DNA of 64,000 bases from Isoetes taiwanensis (GCA_021234155.1 JAJEKV010000027.1:2789167-2853166), one strand, 5' to 3'; numbered from the stretch's first letter, positions 53,128-64,000 are shown. Numbers and translations: made by a program. The notes: a model not told the origin generated them from the letters alone.

Positions 53128-53400
53128 AAGGAGGGAGAGTGTAACACTCTTTGTGCTGTACGTACAACACGAGATTGTTACATCACCTTGTCCATGTCGC
53201 ATGTTCATGTGGATACCCTCCACATCACCAACATCCCCATGTATCACCCATGTTAGGGGGATATTGGGGCATGGTGTAGCTGTTAAGGTGACTTTCACTT
53301 AAACTCAACCCTAACTGAACATTAATTTTCTAGCTCCATTGAACCATTAAAGTTACCTTTAAAGGTTGAGCCACTTCTATATAGACCCTCATTTGTTACT
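53128..53400 (+). repeat. Possible LTR start (solo LTR fragment)
   Basis: AAGGAGGGAGAG (53128-53139) followed by TGTAACACTC resembles a polypurine tract and LTR start. TCTATATAGACC near 53376 could be the LTR's TATA box. No matching second LTR in the window. Confidence 0.3.
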
Positions 53401-55879
53401 TCACCCTTTTGGCTCCTCCTCCCTTGGATCCAATGCCTAATCTCCAATGCCTATGCCTTGAAGCTTTAGCCATGCCAGCTGCACTAGACCTCCAAGCGTC
53501 CAGCTATGGATGCCACACGGTTAGTCAAAGCCCCCCATATTTACTTTACTAGCTTAAGAGTCCTCTTTGTGGGTATAGGAGTGTTATTGCATCTTGATAT
53601 ATGATATGGATGATCTTTGAATATATGGATGACCTTCATGTATGATCCTTGCTCTTAAGCTCTCATTCATTGGATATCATGGAAAGGAGCTCTCTCTTAT
53701 AGTTAGATCCCTGGCCTCAAAGAATAGTATGCATTTGTTAGCATGCTCCTAGTTCTGAAGGCCTTGGACCTATTTTGGATCCCAAGTCAAAACGCATATG
53801 TGATCTTCATGTACTAACTAGGGGGCTGCAAAAGATGAGCAGAAACATAGGCGTGATCTAGTTCAACTGGGCATTGACGAGACTGGCTTATAGTTGGGGA
53901 TGCAATAAAGAGCAAGGATGGATGGTTTCCTTGATGAGGAGTAAATGGAAGGGGTCCTTGATCTCTGCCCCTTGAAAATCGTGTCCGTGCTTCAGTTTTA
54001 TTGGCATCAATCTATAGGTCTGCTCGCAGACACTTAGGCGACCACTCAGCTAGCTCACCGAGGAGTATGCCTTATCGAGCTCCTGCATTATTGGAGGTGG
54101 GATTACAAGGTCTTCTACGGGTGCTATAGATAAAGATCAAATAGTTATATGCATTGAATCGTCAGACGTGCCAAAAATATGTCAAATTAACAAATTGCCC
54201 CTTATAAGGGGCAATTCAAAAAGCAAATAAAAGAAATATGCGAACTTCATTTCTAGTTAAGATTTTTTCATCTTATATCATTGAAGAGATAACATTTGGC
54301 GATACCAAGGTCACGACTTCAACGCCTTGTTGTGAAAGTGGCCATGTATCGTTGTAAAGTTGGTGGGGAATGACCCATTTCAGCCATATACAGTGGGTGG
54401 GGGGAGGACCCATCTGGGTGTGTTGTAAGTTGTCCCATAAGCTACAACTTTCCATGGATGTTAAAATACAATCCATCCATCCATTTCTCCTTATAGCACG
54501 AAGAGTATGAATGCGCGCAAATAGTAAGACAAATAAGATTGTGTGCCCTGTGACTGATTGATGAGCATATCCTTGGGATAATATGCTTACAAAAGTGTGC
54601 CTATGACATATTGACTCTAGGTGTGGCTAACGATTGATAAGAAGTCACATTCCTTATCATGAAATGTATTCGAAAGATTCCAACTCATGCAATTGGTGAT
54701 ATAGACACAACACACCTAAGAACATGGTCACACCATTATGCACATGTTATATGGTGTTTAGGTGCGCATTAATTGTTGTTGTGGTCCTAAGTTTTGGGGC
54801 CAAAATAATTTGATATTAATATTTATATGATATGATATGATTAATCATATTGTTACGGCTAATTGGATTGGGCATGCATTTGTAGAGCAATAGAGACCTC
54901 TCAAGCTTTGGTAAAACACTTAGAAGAAGATAAATTATACTAGGACGAGTTTATGAGATGCATATGCAACACCAATATTGTTTAGATCCATTTTCAAAAT
55001 TTGTTGCAAATGAAGTATGCGATCAAATTACATGTTTTGTTTGTTATAAGCATTCGTCACATGGGGACCGCAACAAGACAATGAAACTTTGGGTCACAAC
55101 TAATACCACGGTAGCAACGTGGCGAAATCATGAGCAGAACAAATCGTGGTTGCACTGAAAGCTAGCGGATAACCCAAATTGGATAACTTGTTTGTATGTG
55201 ATCATAGTGCTACCAATAGGGGACTCCCAGCCTATTCGAGCACACATCCAAAAGAGATCCTTAGCAGTTAGGATAGCCCTTTTATGCAGCTGAGTGATGG
55301 AATCAAACAAAACGATACTGAATTGACGTGAGTCGACTTCAGGGATGATACGACGAGATGAGTGAGTTGTATTACAACATTGGACAAAAGTGATAGGAAT
55401 AAAGTACGTAGTGATCCCGATGAAGGTTAGACAATGATCGATATGTTATACAGTTACCAACAAGGTGGCTGGACTAGATTTCATATACATGGATATTTAA
55501 GTAAATATGCAAGACATGCACTAGGCAGGGGAAAAATTGGATTCAAATATGAAAAAAATATAGGCCAACCACACAACCATGTGGCCAAGGAAAATCCATG
55601 TAGACAACAATAGCCAGTTTTTATGGGGACCATGTGGCTCACATTCCGAAAGAAACTCTTCCAAAACCATTAGATTGCATGCGAAGAATATTCTGGGCTC
55701 CCGCAGATCTAGGCCGTTCATCGCGATCCCCTCATTTATGGGATTTTCCTATTTTTTCCCTGGCACGTTTACACTGAGTACTCGCCCATTATCAGCTTTA
55801 TGTGGAGAATATTCTTTTGGGCGGATTTGGGCCGTTTATTTTGAGCCGATAAGGCTTGATTTAGATTACGCCCCTACTT
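53401..55879. other. Intergenic, no gene seen
   Basis: No frame with recognisable similarity. 54361-54420 has G-rich runs (GGGTGGGGGGAGG). 55560-55860 is the likely upstream region of the FAF-like gene, without a clear TATA box. Confidence 0.5.
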
Positions 55880-56626
55880 AAGAACACCCCGCCCTCTGGG
55901 AACCGCACCTCTTGATTCTTCCAGACGGTGCCTTCTTGGCGCCAAGAACGGCTACGTCGGCGCTCTTCCGGCGAAAAAGTCCCAGGTATGGATTCTTGAT
56001 TGTTTAGAGCTTCGTAATTTACTGTTTCTTGAATCTTTTTTGCATTTTTTTCACTGCGCAAACGATTTTGCGATTTTTCGCATTTTCTTTGGGCTTTATC
56101 ATGCTCGAATTGTGAATAAAACTTGCAATTCCGGCTTTTCTAAGCTTTTCTTTATAGGATTTCTTCTTTTCTGTAAGTTGCATTTGCAAATGAATATTGA
56201 TTTGTTTGTTTTCCGTATGAAAGCTCTTCTGCTTGATCATGGTTGTCTTTTTCATTTCCGGTGCTGTCTGTGCTTGAAATTTTTGCCCTTCTATTTTTGC
56301 ATGCAAATCCAATAGGCTTTTGATTAGTTCTATTTTCGTAGCATAGCGTTCTGTGTTTTGAGGCAACTTTGGTTATTTAAAGAAAAGTAGATTCATGACC
56401 GGCAAGACTTATATGGATAACGGAGAAAATTTACAGGCTAATTTAAATTTTGTTTCTCAGATTTACAACGGTAAGCTTTTTTCATGACAAAGATTTTATC
56501 CAATTTGGCAGGACCGCATCTTGATGTGCGATAAACAGCAAGAATTTGATCTTTCATTGAATCGAAGATAGAAGAGGCATTTATTTTCCTGTGTATAGTG
56601 AATGCAAGCCATATTTTTGTAGACAG
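55880..56626 (+). other. Probable 5' UTR exon and intron of the FAF-like gene
   Basis: C-rich leader (55880-55985) ending in a consensus donor, then a T-rich intron to about 56620. No upstream ATG in the CDS frame that extends the FAF domain. Confidence 0.5.
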
Positions 56627-57079
56627 ATGGCAGCTATACAAGAAGTGGACGTGAATATAAGCGAAACAGAGGTGGAACAAAGTGGCATGGAAGCCCATAA
56701 TTGTGAAGGAGGGCCAAGTCTGAGGAGAAACAGGGCATTTCCTCCCCCATTACCTTCTCTTGCAACAAAGAGCAATTCCCATTTCCCCACACACATGCCG
56801 CTGGTTCTGCTACAGCCCATCAGAAGCAAGGGCCGATTCGTTTTGCAGGAAGTTTTGCAGAAGAACGATAGGCATTTAATGCTGCAGCCCATCAGAACGA
56901 ATGGCAGGCTTATTTTGCAGCTGGTTTGGCACGATCATGAATGCCACCAGATTGTAAATAAGGAAGATAATGATTCTGAAATCAGTTCTCAGGCTTCATT
57001 TACCGAAGAAGAATCTGTGGAAGAAAATGATCAGAGTCTGCAAGAGAGCACTTCCGAGGCAGAGGAAACAGGAAATTAA
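56627..57079 (+). CDS. FANTASTIC FOUR (FAF)-like protein
   Basis: 150 residues from ATG 56627. The FAF signature is clear: FPPPLPSLATKSNSHFPTHM, then RSKGRFVLQEVLQ and RTNGRLILQLV, the family's paired R..GR[FL][VI]L[QK].V motifs, followed by an acidic Ser/Glu-rich tail (SEISSQASFTEEESVEENDQ). FAF proteins in Arabidopsis modulate shoot meristem size through the WUSCHEL pathway; nuclear or cytoplasmic site is not shown by sequence. A probable 5' non-coding exon ends at CCCAG^GTATGG (55985/55986) and joins near 56620-56626 (TTTTTGTAGACAG). AATAAA at 57373 is a likely poly(A) signal. The short size fits FAF-like rather than FAF1-4 members. Looks intact. Confidence 0.75.
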   Translation: MAAIQEVDVNISETEVEQSGMEAHNCEGGPSLRRNRAFPPPLPSLATKSNSHFPTHMPLVLLQPIRSKGRFVLQEVLQKNDRHLMLQPIRTNGRLILQLVWHDHECHQIVNKEDNDSEISSQASFTEEESVEENDQSLQESTSEAEETGN

Positions 57080-60000
57080 AAGGTGGGCTCTGGTAATTTT
57101 GAAGATTGAGCTAAGTTCAAGGAGGTTGGCAATTTTGGAGGAGAAATAAGTCAGAAGTGGATGGATAGCAACAGCTTTGGAGTTGTAAAAAGCAGTAGGA
57201 AGTATGGAGTAATGTAAATAGGATGCAAACATGATCTGAAGGAAAAACCGGCAAAGAATAGATGAGAATTTCAGAGAAAATCAGAGGTTAGGAGCGGCTA
57301 TGGAGCAGATGTTTAGTGTTTTTGTGGCAAGATAAGCTGTTGTATGAGTGCTCTTTCTTCTGATTATGGTGTAGAATAAAGAAGTGAGAATTGTGCCATG
57401 GTTTGCAGATGGATCTTTGACGTACTAAGTAGGTGAGAAATTCAAAAGCAAAAGGAAAAGCGCCCTTGTCAACTCCAAGCTCTAATTGAAAAAGCCATTA
57501 CATCACCAGCCAAGCCATTTCAAGGCCCATGAATTGAAAAGGTATTCCAATTTCACAAGCACATCTCCCATGAGTAAATCAGTCAAATCACATGATTCCT
57601 TTCCAATTGTGCTGTCTTTCCTTTTCCATGGTTTGAGGTTTTGCACTTTTGTTTAGGCAAGCATTTAGTGAAGTCAGCAAGATTAGGTCTAATATGCATG
57701 GACAGTCTGGTAAGGGTACAGGTGTATACCTTGTAGGTATGTTACGTGCTTCAGGTCTAGGCATGTGTAGCGTAGTGATTTGTTTACTTTGGTTTGCTTA
57801 CATATTGCATTAGCTTAAGTCTGGTCTATGCACATTGTGTGATGTGTTGAAGTTGTGTTTGAGTTCGTGATGCTTCCCACTTGACAACGTGACACTCCCA
57901 CGTTATTGCATCATGGGTACTACTTTGTCATGCATGTTATAATGTACTTGCATTTCAAGGAAGTGAGACAAATGGACCTTGTAAGAGTAAGGATGTTGGA
58001 CGAATGGACCTCCTTGTATGCGTATTAAGGATAAGGATATGGTATGAGTATATGCTTGATCCTAGCACTTCCAACATGGTCGTCTTCCTCATGCTAGTTG
58101 CATCTCTTAATTAAGTTTTTTACGGCTAGTTAATGACATATTAAATCTAATGTCTCTTTTTTATCAGTCTTTTCCTCATTTGATTGCAATATTTATACAT
58201 TAATAATCCTTTGGTATAGATTGATAATCCTTTGGTAAATATGTCGTAGCATAAAATCCTTTAGCATTTGCTTTTTTTAGAAAATCCTTTATTTTTCCCT
58301 TTTTTTATATAATCCATGATGAGTTTCTTCAGAGCAATCCATCCGCATCGGATAATGTCGAAATGGAAAGCTCAGATGTCTTTTATCGATAATGTAACTT
58401 GCCAAATTGAAACGAAAAGCTCAGATACTTCTCACTCGCACTTAATTCAAGAAGCTTGAACATTAGAGCACTTTATGTATGAAATATAAAGCTCTAATTT
58501 GATGTTTCAAATTGAAACAAAAATTTCAAATATTTCACAAGCAGGTCGAACACTAGAAATATTTCACAAGGAGGTGGAACACTAGAAAACTCCATGAAAC
58601 AGTGCAAGTGCCTTGTTCTCATACTTACAAATAGAGCAACTAGACTACTCTATGAAATAGTGCAAGTGCCTTGTTCTCATACTCACACATAGAGCAACTA
58701 GACCCTAACATACTTAGGGTGCTTTTCCATGGGTCACCTCAAATTTCAAATATTTCAGAAGCACTAGAGCACTCTATGAAATAGTGCAAGTGCCTCGTTC
58801 TCATACTCACACATAGAGCAACTAGACTGTAACGTACTTAGGGTGCTTTTCCATGGGTCTCCAACCTCAAGATTTTCTTGAGGTTCAGATCTTGGCCTGT
58901 AGGTTCCCGTGGGCGCCTCAGCTTGAAGAATTCAGGTTTATGGTCTTAATCTAAAGTAATCCTCAAGTATTTTTTAACGTCCAAGTTTTGGACTTGGCAT
59001 CTATTTTCAGGTCGGCAATCTCATGGGAAAGCACCTTACTGTCTTATAGATAATTTGCCACAATATAAAGTCTCATTTTCCTTTCTCGAGGAAGACAAAC
59101 TCTTCGAGACATAGATTTAACATTTTTTTATGCATGTTAAAATGTACTTGCATTTTGTCATGCAAGTTAAAATGGACTTGCATTGTAAGGAAGTTGGACA
59201 ATTGGCCCTACTATATAAATAAGGGGAGTATATGCCTGATGGGTTCTATTATTTCAAAATGTGAGGGGAGCATATGCTTGATGGGTCGTCTATTACTTCA
59301 AAGTGAATGACTGGACAAAATAAGTTTCTCAATCTAATTTATTGTCTTTTCTACATTTGATTTGCAATGATGTACCATTCTTTATTTTCGACGCCACAAC
59401 AAATATACAGGGAATGGCAGACCAAATGCCATTCCCCTATAATATATAGAAGCGGGAAGTGTTTTTTTGTATTAGGTTTGTTGTTGATTCAGATTGGGCG
59501 AGAGCTTCAAATCGGGCGAAGCTTCGTATCTTGTGAAATCAAAAGATGAAATAGATCTTTTGCTCAGCAGCATCTGTGAAAATCCTGTAAACATAGTTAC
59601 CAAAAATGAAAACGGAATGAAAACGAGAAGTTGGAATTGAAAATGAAAACGAAAACGAAAACGGCAAGTTCTGGAAAAAAATTCATACATCTGTACAGGC
59701 ATAATAATATTAATATGACATACTTAATACAGTGTAATCTGAAATATTGCTTGTCCAAAATAGCATATTTTCTAGTTAAACAACTCAGACGATAAGTTCC
59801 ACATACTTAGAAGAATAAACTCTAAGATTTACTTACTTGTAACAAAGAAAATATGAAACTATATGGTAACATGACAACAAAAATTCGTAATGTTCAAGGT
59901 TATCAAGCCCTTCGTAAATCTTTCCAAGGCATGGATCATTTCCATCAACAAGGCGCAATATCAAAACAATTGGCTCCACAAAAGCACAATTTCATTAAAA

Positions 60001-60310
60001 TGAGAAATTTCGTGATTCCAATTAGGGACGAAAATATTTTTTAGTCCATTTTATGACGTTTTTTTGGGCAATTATGGCGCCATTTAGCAAAAATATGTAT
60101 TTAAAGTGCCCTTTATTGGCACCATTAAAAATACTAACAGTGCATATAATGAAGCTAAAGAAACATGAGATCACAAAATCAATAAAAATTTCTATATTCA
60201 TAGATTTGCATATCCATAAATTTGCCACAACAGGCAAGGACTTGGAAGAGATAGTCTGTTTACAAAAGTATTATTGTACAATTTATATTATATTCTGGAG
60301 AGAATTCAGG
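57080..60310. other. 3' UTR of the FAF-like gene, then intergenic DNA
   Basis: No further gene seen. It contains duplicated words around 57930 and 59130-59200 (GTTAAAATGTACTTGCATTT), a GAAAAC simple repeat at 59605-59665 and the tandem block at 58560-58860. The palindrome ATGGCGCCAT at 60074-60083 belongs to the GGCGCC set described below. Confidence 0.5.
58560..58860. repeat. Irregular tandem repeats (GTGCAAGTGCC unit)
   Basis: ATGAAAYAGTGCAAGTGCC plus TCATACTYACAMATAGAGCA occurs three times (about 58591, 58653, 58775). The third carries along CTTAGGGTGCTTTTCCATGG, present twice. Spacing of 62 then 122 bp indicates nested duplication. Non-coding. Confidence 0.8.
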
Positions 60311-63300
60311 CTATTCAGCAGGATCAGGTTCCCCAGTGCCAGTGCCATGGCTAGAAGAAGCACCCATAGGATCTCCTTGAAAGGTCTCGAACCCTGTGGC
60401 AATGAAATTGGGATCATCAAGAATGTCCAGATTGAATTCTGTATTCTTGATCACATCATAGTCCACATCGGGTTGATCTTCAGGTATCGCATGACTTGAT
60501 GGATCTATAGCTTCTTCAACAACAGCACCTTGTCTCTCATTCACAGGAACTACTGCGATGATAGGATTCAGGAGGCGGTTAAGCCTACCAAGGATGCCCT
60601 GTAGGCACTGCCGCTTAACCGGGTCACTTTCGAACACAATACAAAATCTCTTATGGATCAATGCAGCTCGGCCAAACGAACCACAGGAGAAGTAATCAAA
60701 CACTCCTGTTCCTGGCAGTACCATTTTTTGCACGAGATAAGAGCATGTGGCAGGCCCCAGTTGGTTTCTCATGATTAAGTCCCCTGGCAAGCCTTGCCAC
60801 CGTACTGAATCTGCCGCTGAAACGCTTTCGGGCCATAGCCTCTTCTCTCCCTGTCCGCCTCTTCTTCATTACGTTCCGAATCGGGTAGCAGTTCTTGAGG
60901 ATGACCGCATATACGAGAATCAGAGGTCAATGTCATTGGCGGGAGCACCGTAGTGGGCTGAATTTTTGTGGCGCATACTAGTGCATGTGGCTCCCAATTC
61001 TCGTGGGCGTGCGGATTCTTGTATTCGTCCTCATACATGCCAATAAAAACTCTGGATCTGGAATCCAGGTTATCCAACACAGATGAAATCAAAATATTAT
61101 GCTCTGGCCTTGCAAAGCACACTATCCAGAAAAGAATCACCATGGTGTTCTTTACATTAATGTATTAAAAGTTAGATAGTGTGGTTGTGTCCCACATTGG
61201 ACTTATGCCTCTACTGTCCAGGACTATCAAGGATACTGGTATAGGAGTGCAAACAACTTGCCCCCTACTGTCTGTTAGTTCTTCACAACGGAAGTCTTCA
61301 GTATCCTCTCTCTGCAAGACAGCATTACGTATAAATCTTGCCAAGGCAGGTGGCACGTTACCAAAAATTCATTCCTTGGTCACTCCTTGTTCAATCCACT
61401 TACTATGCAAGGTGGCCATGGAAATCAAGTCGGCATCGTCGAAGCCCACCACGGCAGTACTGAGATCATTGAAGGATGTGAACTTCTTCGGAAAATTATC
61501 CTTCACATATTCCAAAATCTCCTTCTTCAAGAAAGATATAGATCGTAGTGTCTTTGCCCTTGTCTTGAAGAATTGCTTACCTGTATAATCACTGGTGACC
61601 TTCACATAGGTCTTCCCATCAAGCACTTCCTGGAACAAAATCCGACAGTCTTCATATTCGAGACCCCTCATGCACCTCAGGTAGGTCTGATTCGAAGTAG
61701 ACAGATTCTTTTGCCCAGTTACAGGTAATAGTTTGTCCCTTGTTATCTTTTAGCTTGCAAGATTTCCACAAGTTCCATAGGGACATGAATAGCTGAAAAA
61801 TATCTTCAGGCATGAAGACCCATTGGTTGAAATCTTTCGGTGCCTTGTGACGCATGGTAACTTCAGCCAAAGCCAGATAACGCTGGAAACAACAAGAAGT
61901 TAGTCTTGAATGCAAATGATTATCAAATGGCGCCAGGCGCCATTTCGTAAAAAGCCAACAAATAAAACACTATGTACCTTGTAGGGTTTTGAGCGTGATT
62001 GCCCGCGTCCCGATGGATCAGGCTTCCCGCAGAGAGCATACTGGTGCCGCAGGTGGGTTATTTTATCAATGAAGGGCTCCTTGAAGATAGTCTTGGCAGA
62101 GATATCATTGACTTCACAACTAAGCTACAGGCATTCTTGCTCGTTGACCGTTCCAGATAAGACTCGGCAATTCCGATACTCATAAATCTTGGACATTTGT
62201 TCTTGGGACTTTGCTGTGCCGAGTCTTCTACATACAAGCTGAGCAGCCATTACTGAGTGATTGCCATTCACTATATAATAGTGCACCTTGTCGAGGTCAG
62301 CCTCGGTTTTCCAAGGGACCAATTTCTTTGTGATGGGATTGAATAGAATCACATCAGCGGGAGTGAACACTGGATGTGGGTCTCTTTGAAAGGACTCCAC
62401 TAACGTTTTGACGTGCTCCATATTCCTTGGCCTAGATGTCAGATTTGGTGGCCCTTGATAAAGGTTAAACACGTTTATCCGTTTTATGAATGTGATGCCT
62501 AGAGGAAAAAGATGCCGGTGGTCAAAGATTTTCTGTAACGTTGTCTCTGCCGTCTTTTCCTCTTCTGACCTTTCCATCTTAAGATTTGTAGGCACCTCGA
62601 GCAAGTGCCGAGCTATTCTTAATGTAAGCTTGCGCTCCTTGGGCTTCTCAGTGGTGACCCTTTTGGCCGGTGTGCCTGCAGAATCCTTTGTATGTGATGG
62701 GCTTGCAGGAATGTCACCACCACTTCTGGCTTCCTGTGCGTCGTTCCTCTCCGTCCGCCTAGGACTTGCATCGGGACTAGGAGTCCGAGTCTGTCTCCTT
62801 TGTTTTTTAGGTGTCCTCTCGTTCTAAGAGGTCTCTAGCCTATGCTTCTTCTTCTTCTTTTTCCCTTCGATGTCCTCTGTCTCCCCTTCCCTTCCCTCCT
62901 TTACCTGTCCTGCCTTTCCTTCCTTCTGCCCTTTCCCGTCCCTTTCCTTGTCTTTCTTCCTTTTATCTTTCTTTTCTTTCTTTTCCTTCTCAGGATCTTT
63001 GTGATCCTTTCTCTTACCTTTACCCTTGCCTGCCGCTTTTCCTTCCTCAGTTTCCTGGCCAACATCTTCAGTAGCAGATGAGGAGTCTTTTTCGGCTGCA
63101 GTTGCCTCCTTAGTTTGTCTTGTCTTCTTCCTGCTAACTGTCCGAAGCCAGGCCGTGTCCACATTGCCGGGTAGTTTCTGAGAGGCTAATGCCTTGACAA
63201 CGAATGAAGGCGAATTTTTCGACTCGTTCATACGATTGCGAAGAATATGATAGCCCCTCAAGATTTCTTGTGGACCTTGGATGTCAGCTTCTTCAAAGTT

Positions 63301-63687
63301 GCTGTAAGATGGCAGCGCCCAGCCTTGCTTCTTCATCGAACCAGGCACATTTGCAATACTAGCAGACATCATAGTGGGATCATAAAACTTCCAATCCACA
63401 TAGTAGATAATTATTCTCTGCTCAATAGTGTCCTCAAGGACCACCCGGAGCCAATCATCGCGACCGCACTTGGTAACCTTCTTCATGTTGACCACGATAC
63501 CCGGCTAGTAAATTCCTTCTGATTCTCTGGACATCTCCCTTATAAACAAGCAGAGCTCTCTTCTGCAGTCTCCTTTCGAGCCTGTAGGAGCAGACGTGCT
63601 CATCCGTATTACTTCCATGCACCAGCTCCTGTCTGTCAGCATGATTGTCTGGTCGGATTGAAATTGTGGTTCCACGCGTAGTGCAGC
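60311..63687 (-). pseudogene. ParB-like / beta-class DNA methyltransferase-like fusion gene, degenerate
   Basis: Minus strand, several exon-like blocks. N-terminal segment 63687-63500 (RGTTISIRPDNHADRQELVH) and 63495 on (GRDDWLRVVLED, YYVDWKFYDPTMM); a Lys/Glu-rich linker (63.1-62.83 kb); ParB-like domain 62480-62200 with PRNMEHVKTLVESFQRD and HYYIVNGNHSVMAAQLV. An intron-like gap with donor AAG^GTACAT follows (about 61978-61890). Then RYLALAEVTMRHKAPKDFNQ, ILFQEVLDGKTYVKVTSDYT, motif IV region SLIVLDSRGISPMWD (61230; canonical DPPY absent), FWIVCFARPEHNILI, and motif I region GVFDYFSCGSFGRAAL (60700), giving the IV-then-I order of beta-class N4/N6 enzymes. In-frame TAG (62824, 62126), TGA (61369) and TAA (61165), plus frame changes near 63500, 61660 and 60800, argue for a pseudogene. 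Confidence 0.6.
61925..61945. repeat. GGCGCC palindrome in the gene's intron-like gap
   Basis: AAATGGCGCC, one base, GGCGCCATTT: 10-bp perfect arms. Confidence 0.9.
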
Positions 63688-63731
63688 TGAAACAAAGAGG
63701 CATCATTAACGGCACTAAACGAACAAGCAGG

Positions 63732-63857
63732 CAAACCAGACGAGAAATAGGCAAATGGCGCCATTTGCATCTGAGTCCAATGCATAAACACTCATGATGC
63801 ATTGGACTCAGATGCAATGGCGCCATGGCGCCATTTGCCTACTTCTCGTCTGGTTTG
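63732..63857. repeat. 126-bp fold-back element with embedded GGCGCC palindromes
   Basis: Arms 63732-63785 and 63797-63857 are inverted copies (CAAACCAGACGAGAA... / ...TTCTCGTCTGGTTTG), perfect over the inner 19 bp, with an 11-base loop. Each arm holds its own palindrome: 63751-63768 (18 bp) and 63816-63835 (20 bp), both centred on GGCGCC or CCATGG. It lies just upstream (sense) of the first coding block of the ParB/methyltransferase gene. Confidence 0.9.
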
Positions 63858-63902
63858 AACAAAAACCCACGGTGAACAAAAACACAATAATAAGCAACTC
63901 AT

Positions 63903-63932
63903 AAGCAAATGGCGCCATGGCGCCATTTGCTT
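63903..63932. repeat. 30-bp perfect palindrome of the same GGCGCC type
   Basis: Centred on CCATGG between 63917 and 63918, with GGCGCC on each side and AAGCAAAT / ATTTGCTT outer arms. AAGCAATCT at 63981 and AGATTGCTT at 63937 add a further inverted pair, and the window ends within another copy (ATGGCGC). Confidence 0.92.
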
Positions 63933-64000
63933 CATAGATTGCTTATCCATGGGTTTCAATACGACCCAACCCAATAAGAAGCAATCTACCAACATGGCGC

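Noticed and set aside
59472-59702. Phe/Arg-rich minus-strand frame
   Set aside because: Translation of the GAAAAC simple repeat.
60311-63687. Nuclear U-to-C RNA editing rescuing the stops
   Set aside because: Such editing is known from organelles of some plants, not nuclear genes, and frameshifts are also present.
63903-63932. E2F binding site because of the GGCGCC core
   Set aside because: The TTTSSCGC consensus is not met; the flanks are AAAT/ATTT on the wrong side, and the long symmetry is better explained as a palindrome family.
1-64000. rRNA or tRNA genes
   Set aside because: No segment could be recognised as rRNA or folded as a tRNA; the tRNA-like words found are LTR primer binding sites.

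Overview
The window looks like a repeat-dominated stretch of a land-plant nuclear genome. The evidence is a pentatricopeptide-repeat remnant, a spliced Ole e 1-type secreted protein gene, a FANTASTIC FOUR-like gene, Ty3/gypsy elements primed by initiator Met-tRNA, LINEs, hAT and CACTA debris, and A/T-rich intergenic DNA. I cannot name the species. Gene density is very low, so a large genome (fern, lycophyte, gymnosperm or similar) is plausible but unproven.

Layout. 1-3.06 kb: no gene. 3.06-3.53 kb: 3' end of a PPR gene, cut by a tandem array with a ~1.31 kb higher-order period (3.53-6.84 kb) that runs into a CACTA-type terminus. 7.58-8.78 kb: two-exon Ole e 1/proline-rich gene (minus). 9.08-9.60 kb: a MITE. 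9.86-11.47 kb: broken LINE (minus). 11.99-36.44 kb: two nested copies of one ~13.8 kb chromodomain Ty3/gypsy family (minus). The inner copy (13793-27636) has both LTRs, PBS and PPT, and sits inside the reverse transcriptase of the outer copy, whose 5' LTR is 34876-36441. 36.44-46.07 kb: a second, non-chromodomain Ty3/gypsy lineage (minus) with an extra coiled-coil ORF after pol and a small antisense ORF with its own promoter-like sequence. 46.07-48.81 kb: a deleted third LTR element. 48.81-50.45 kb: LINE 3' half (plus). 51.74-53.06 kb: hAT transposase remnant (minus). 56.63-57.08 kb: FAF-like CDS (plus). 60.3-63.7 kb: degenerate gene combining a ParB-like domain with a beta-class DNA methyltransferase-like domain (minus), whose intervening and flanking sequence holds GGCGCC-centred palindromes.

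Main discovery candidate. Both copies of the chromodomain element carry, between PBS and gag, two extra protein-coding units absent from ordinary gypsy elements. The first encodes a histone H3-like protein: an N-terminal tail that copies the H3 tail (ARTKRTARK in the inner copy), a long charged linker, and a C-terminal H3 histone fold. The second (ORF X) is an unrecognised ~500-residue protein. Each unit is preceded by a pair of ~67-nt hairpins and a TATAAATA box about 100 nt before its ATG, and followed by an A/T-rich tail, so each looks like an independently transcribed gene. The same element's integrase ends in a chromodomain, a fold whose family members read methylated H3 tails. Element-encoded H3-like tail and tail reader in one element is the most interesting pattern here.

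Caution. Many differences between the copies, including frameshifts, fall at CAG/CTG sites in a way that does not look like cytosine deamination. Some apparent breaks may therefore be consensus errors at CHG-methylated sites. Exact reading frames of the element ORFs should be treated as provisional.
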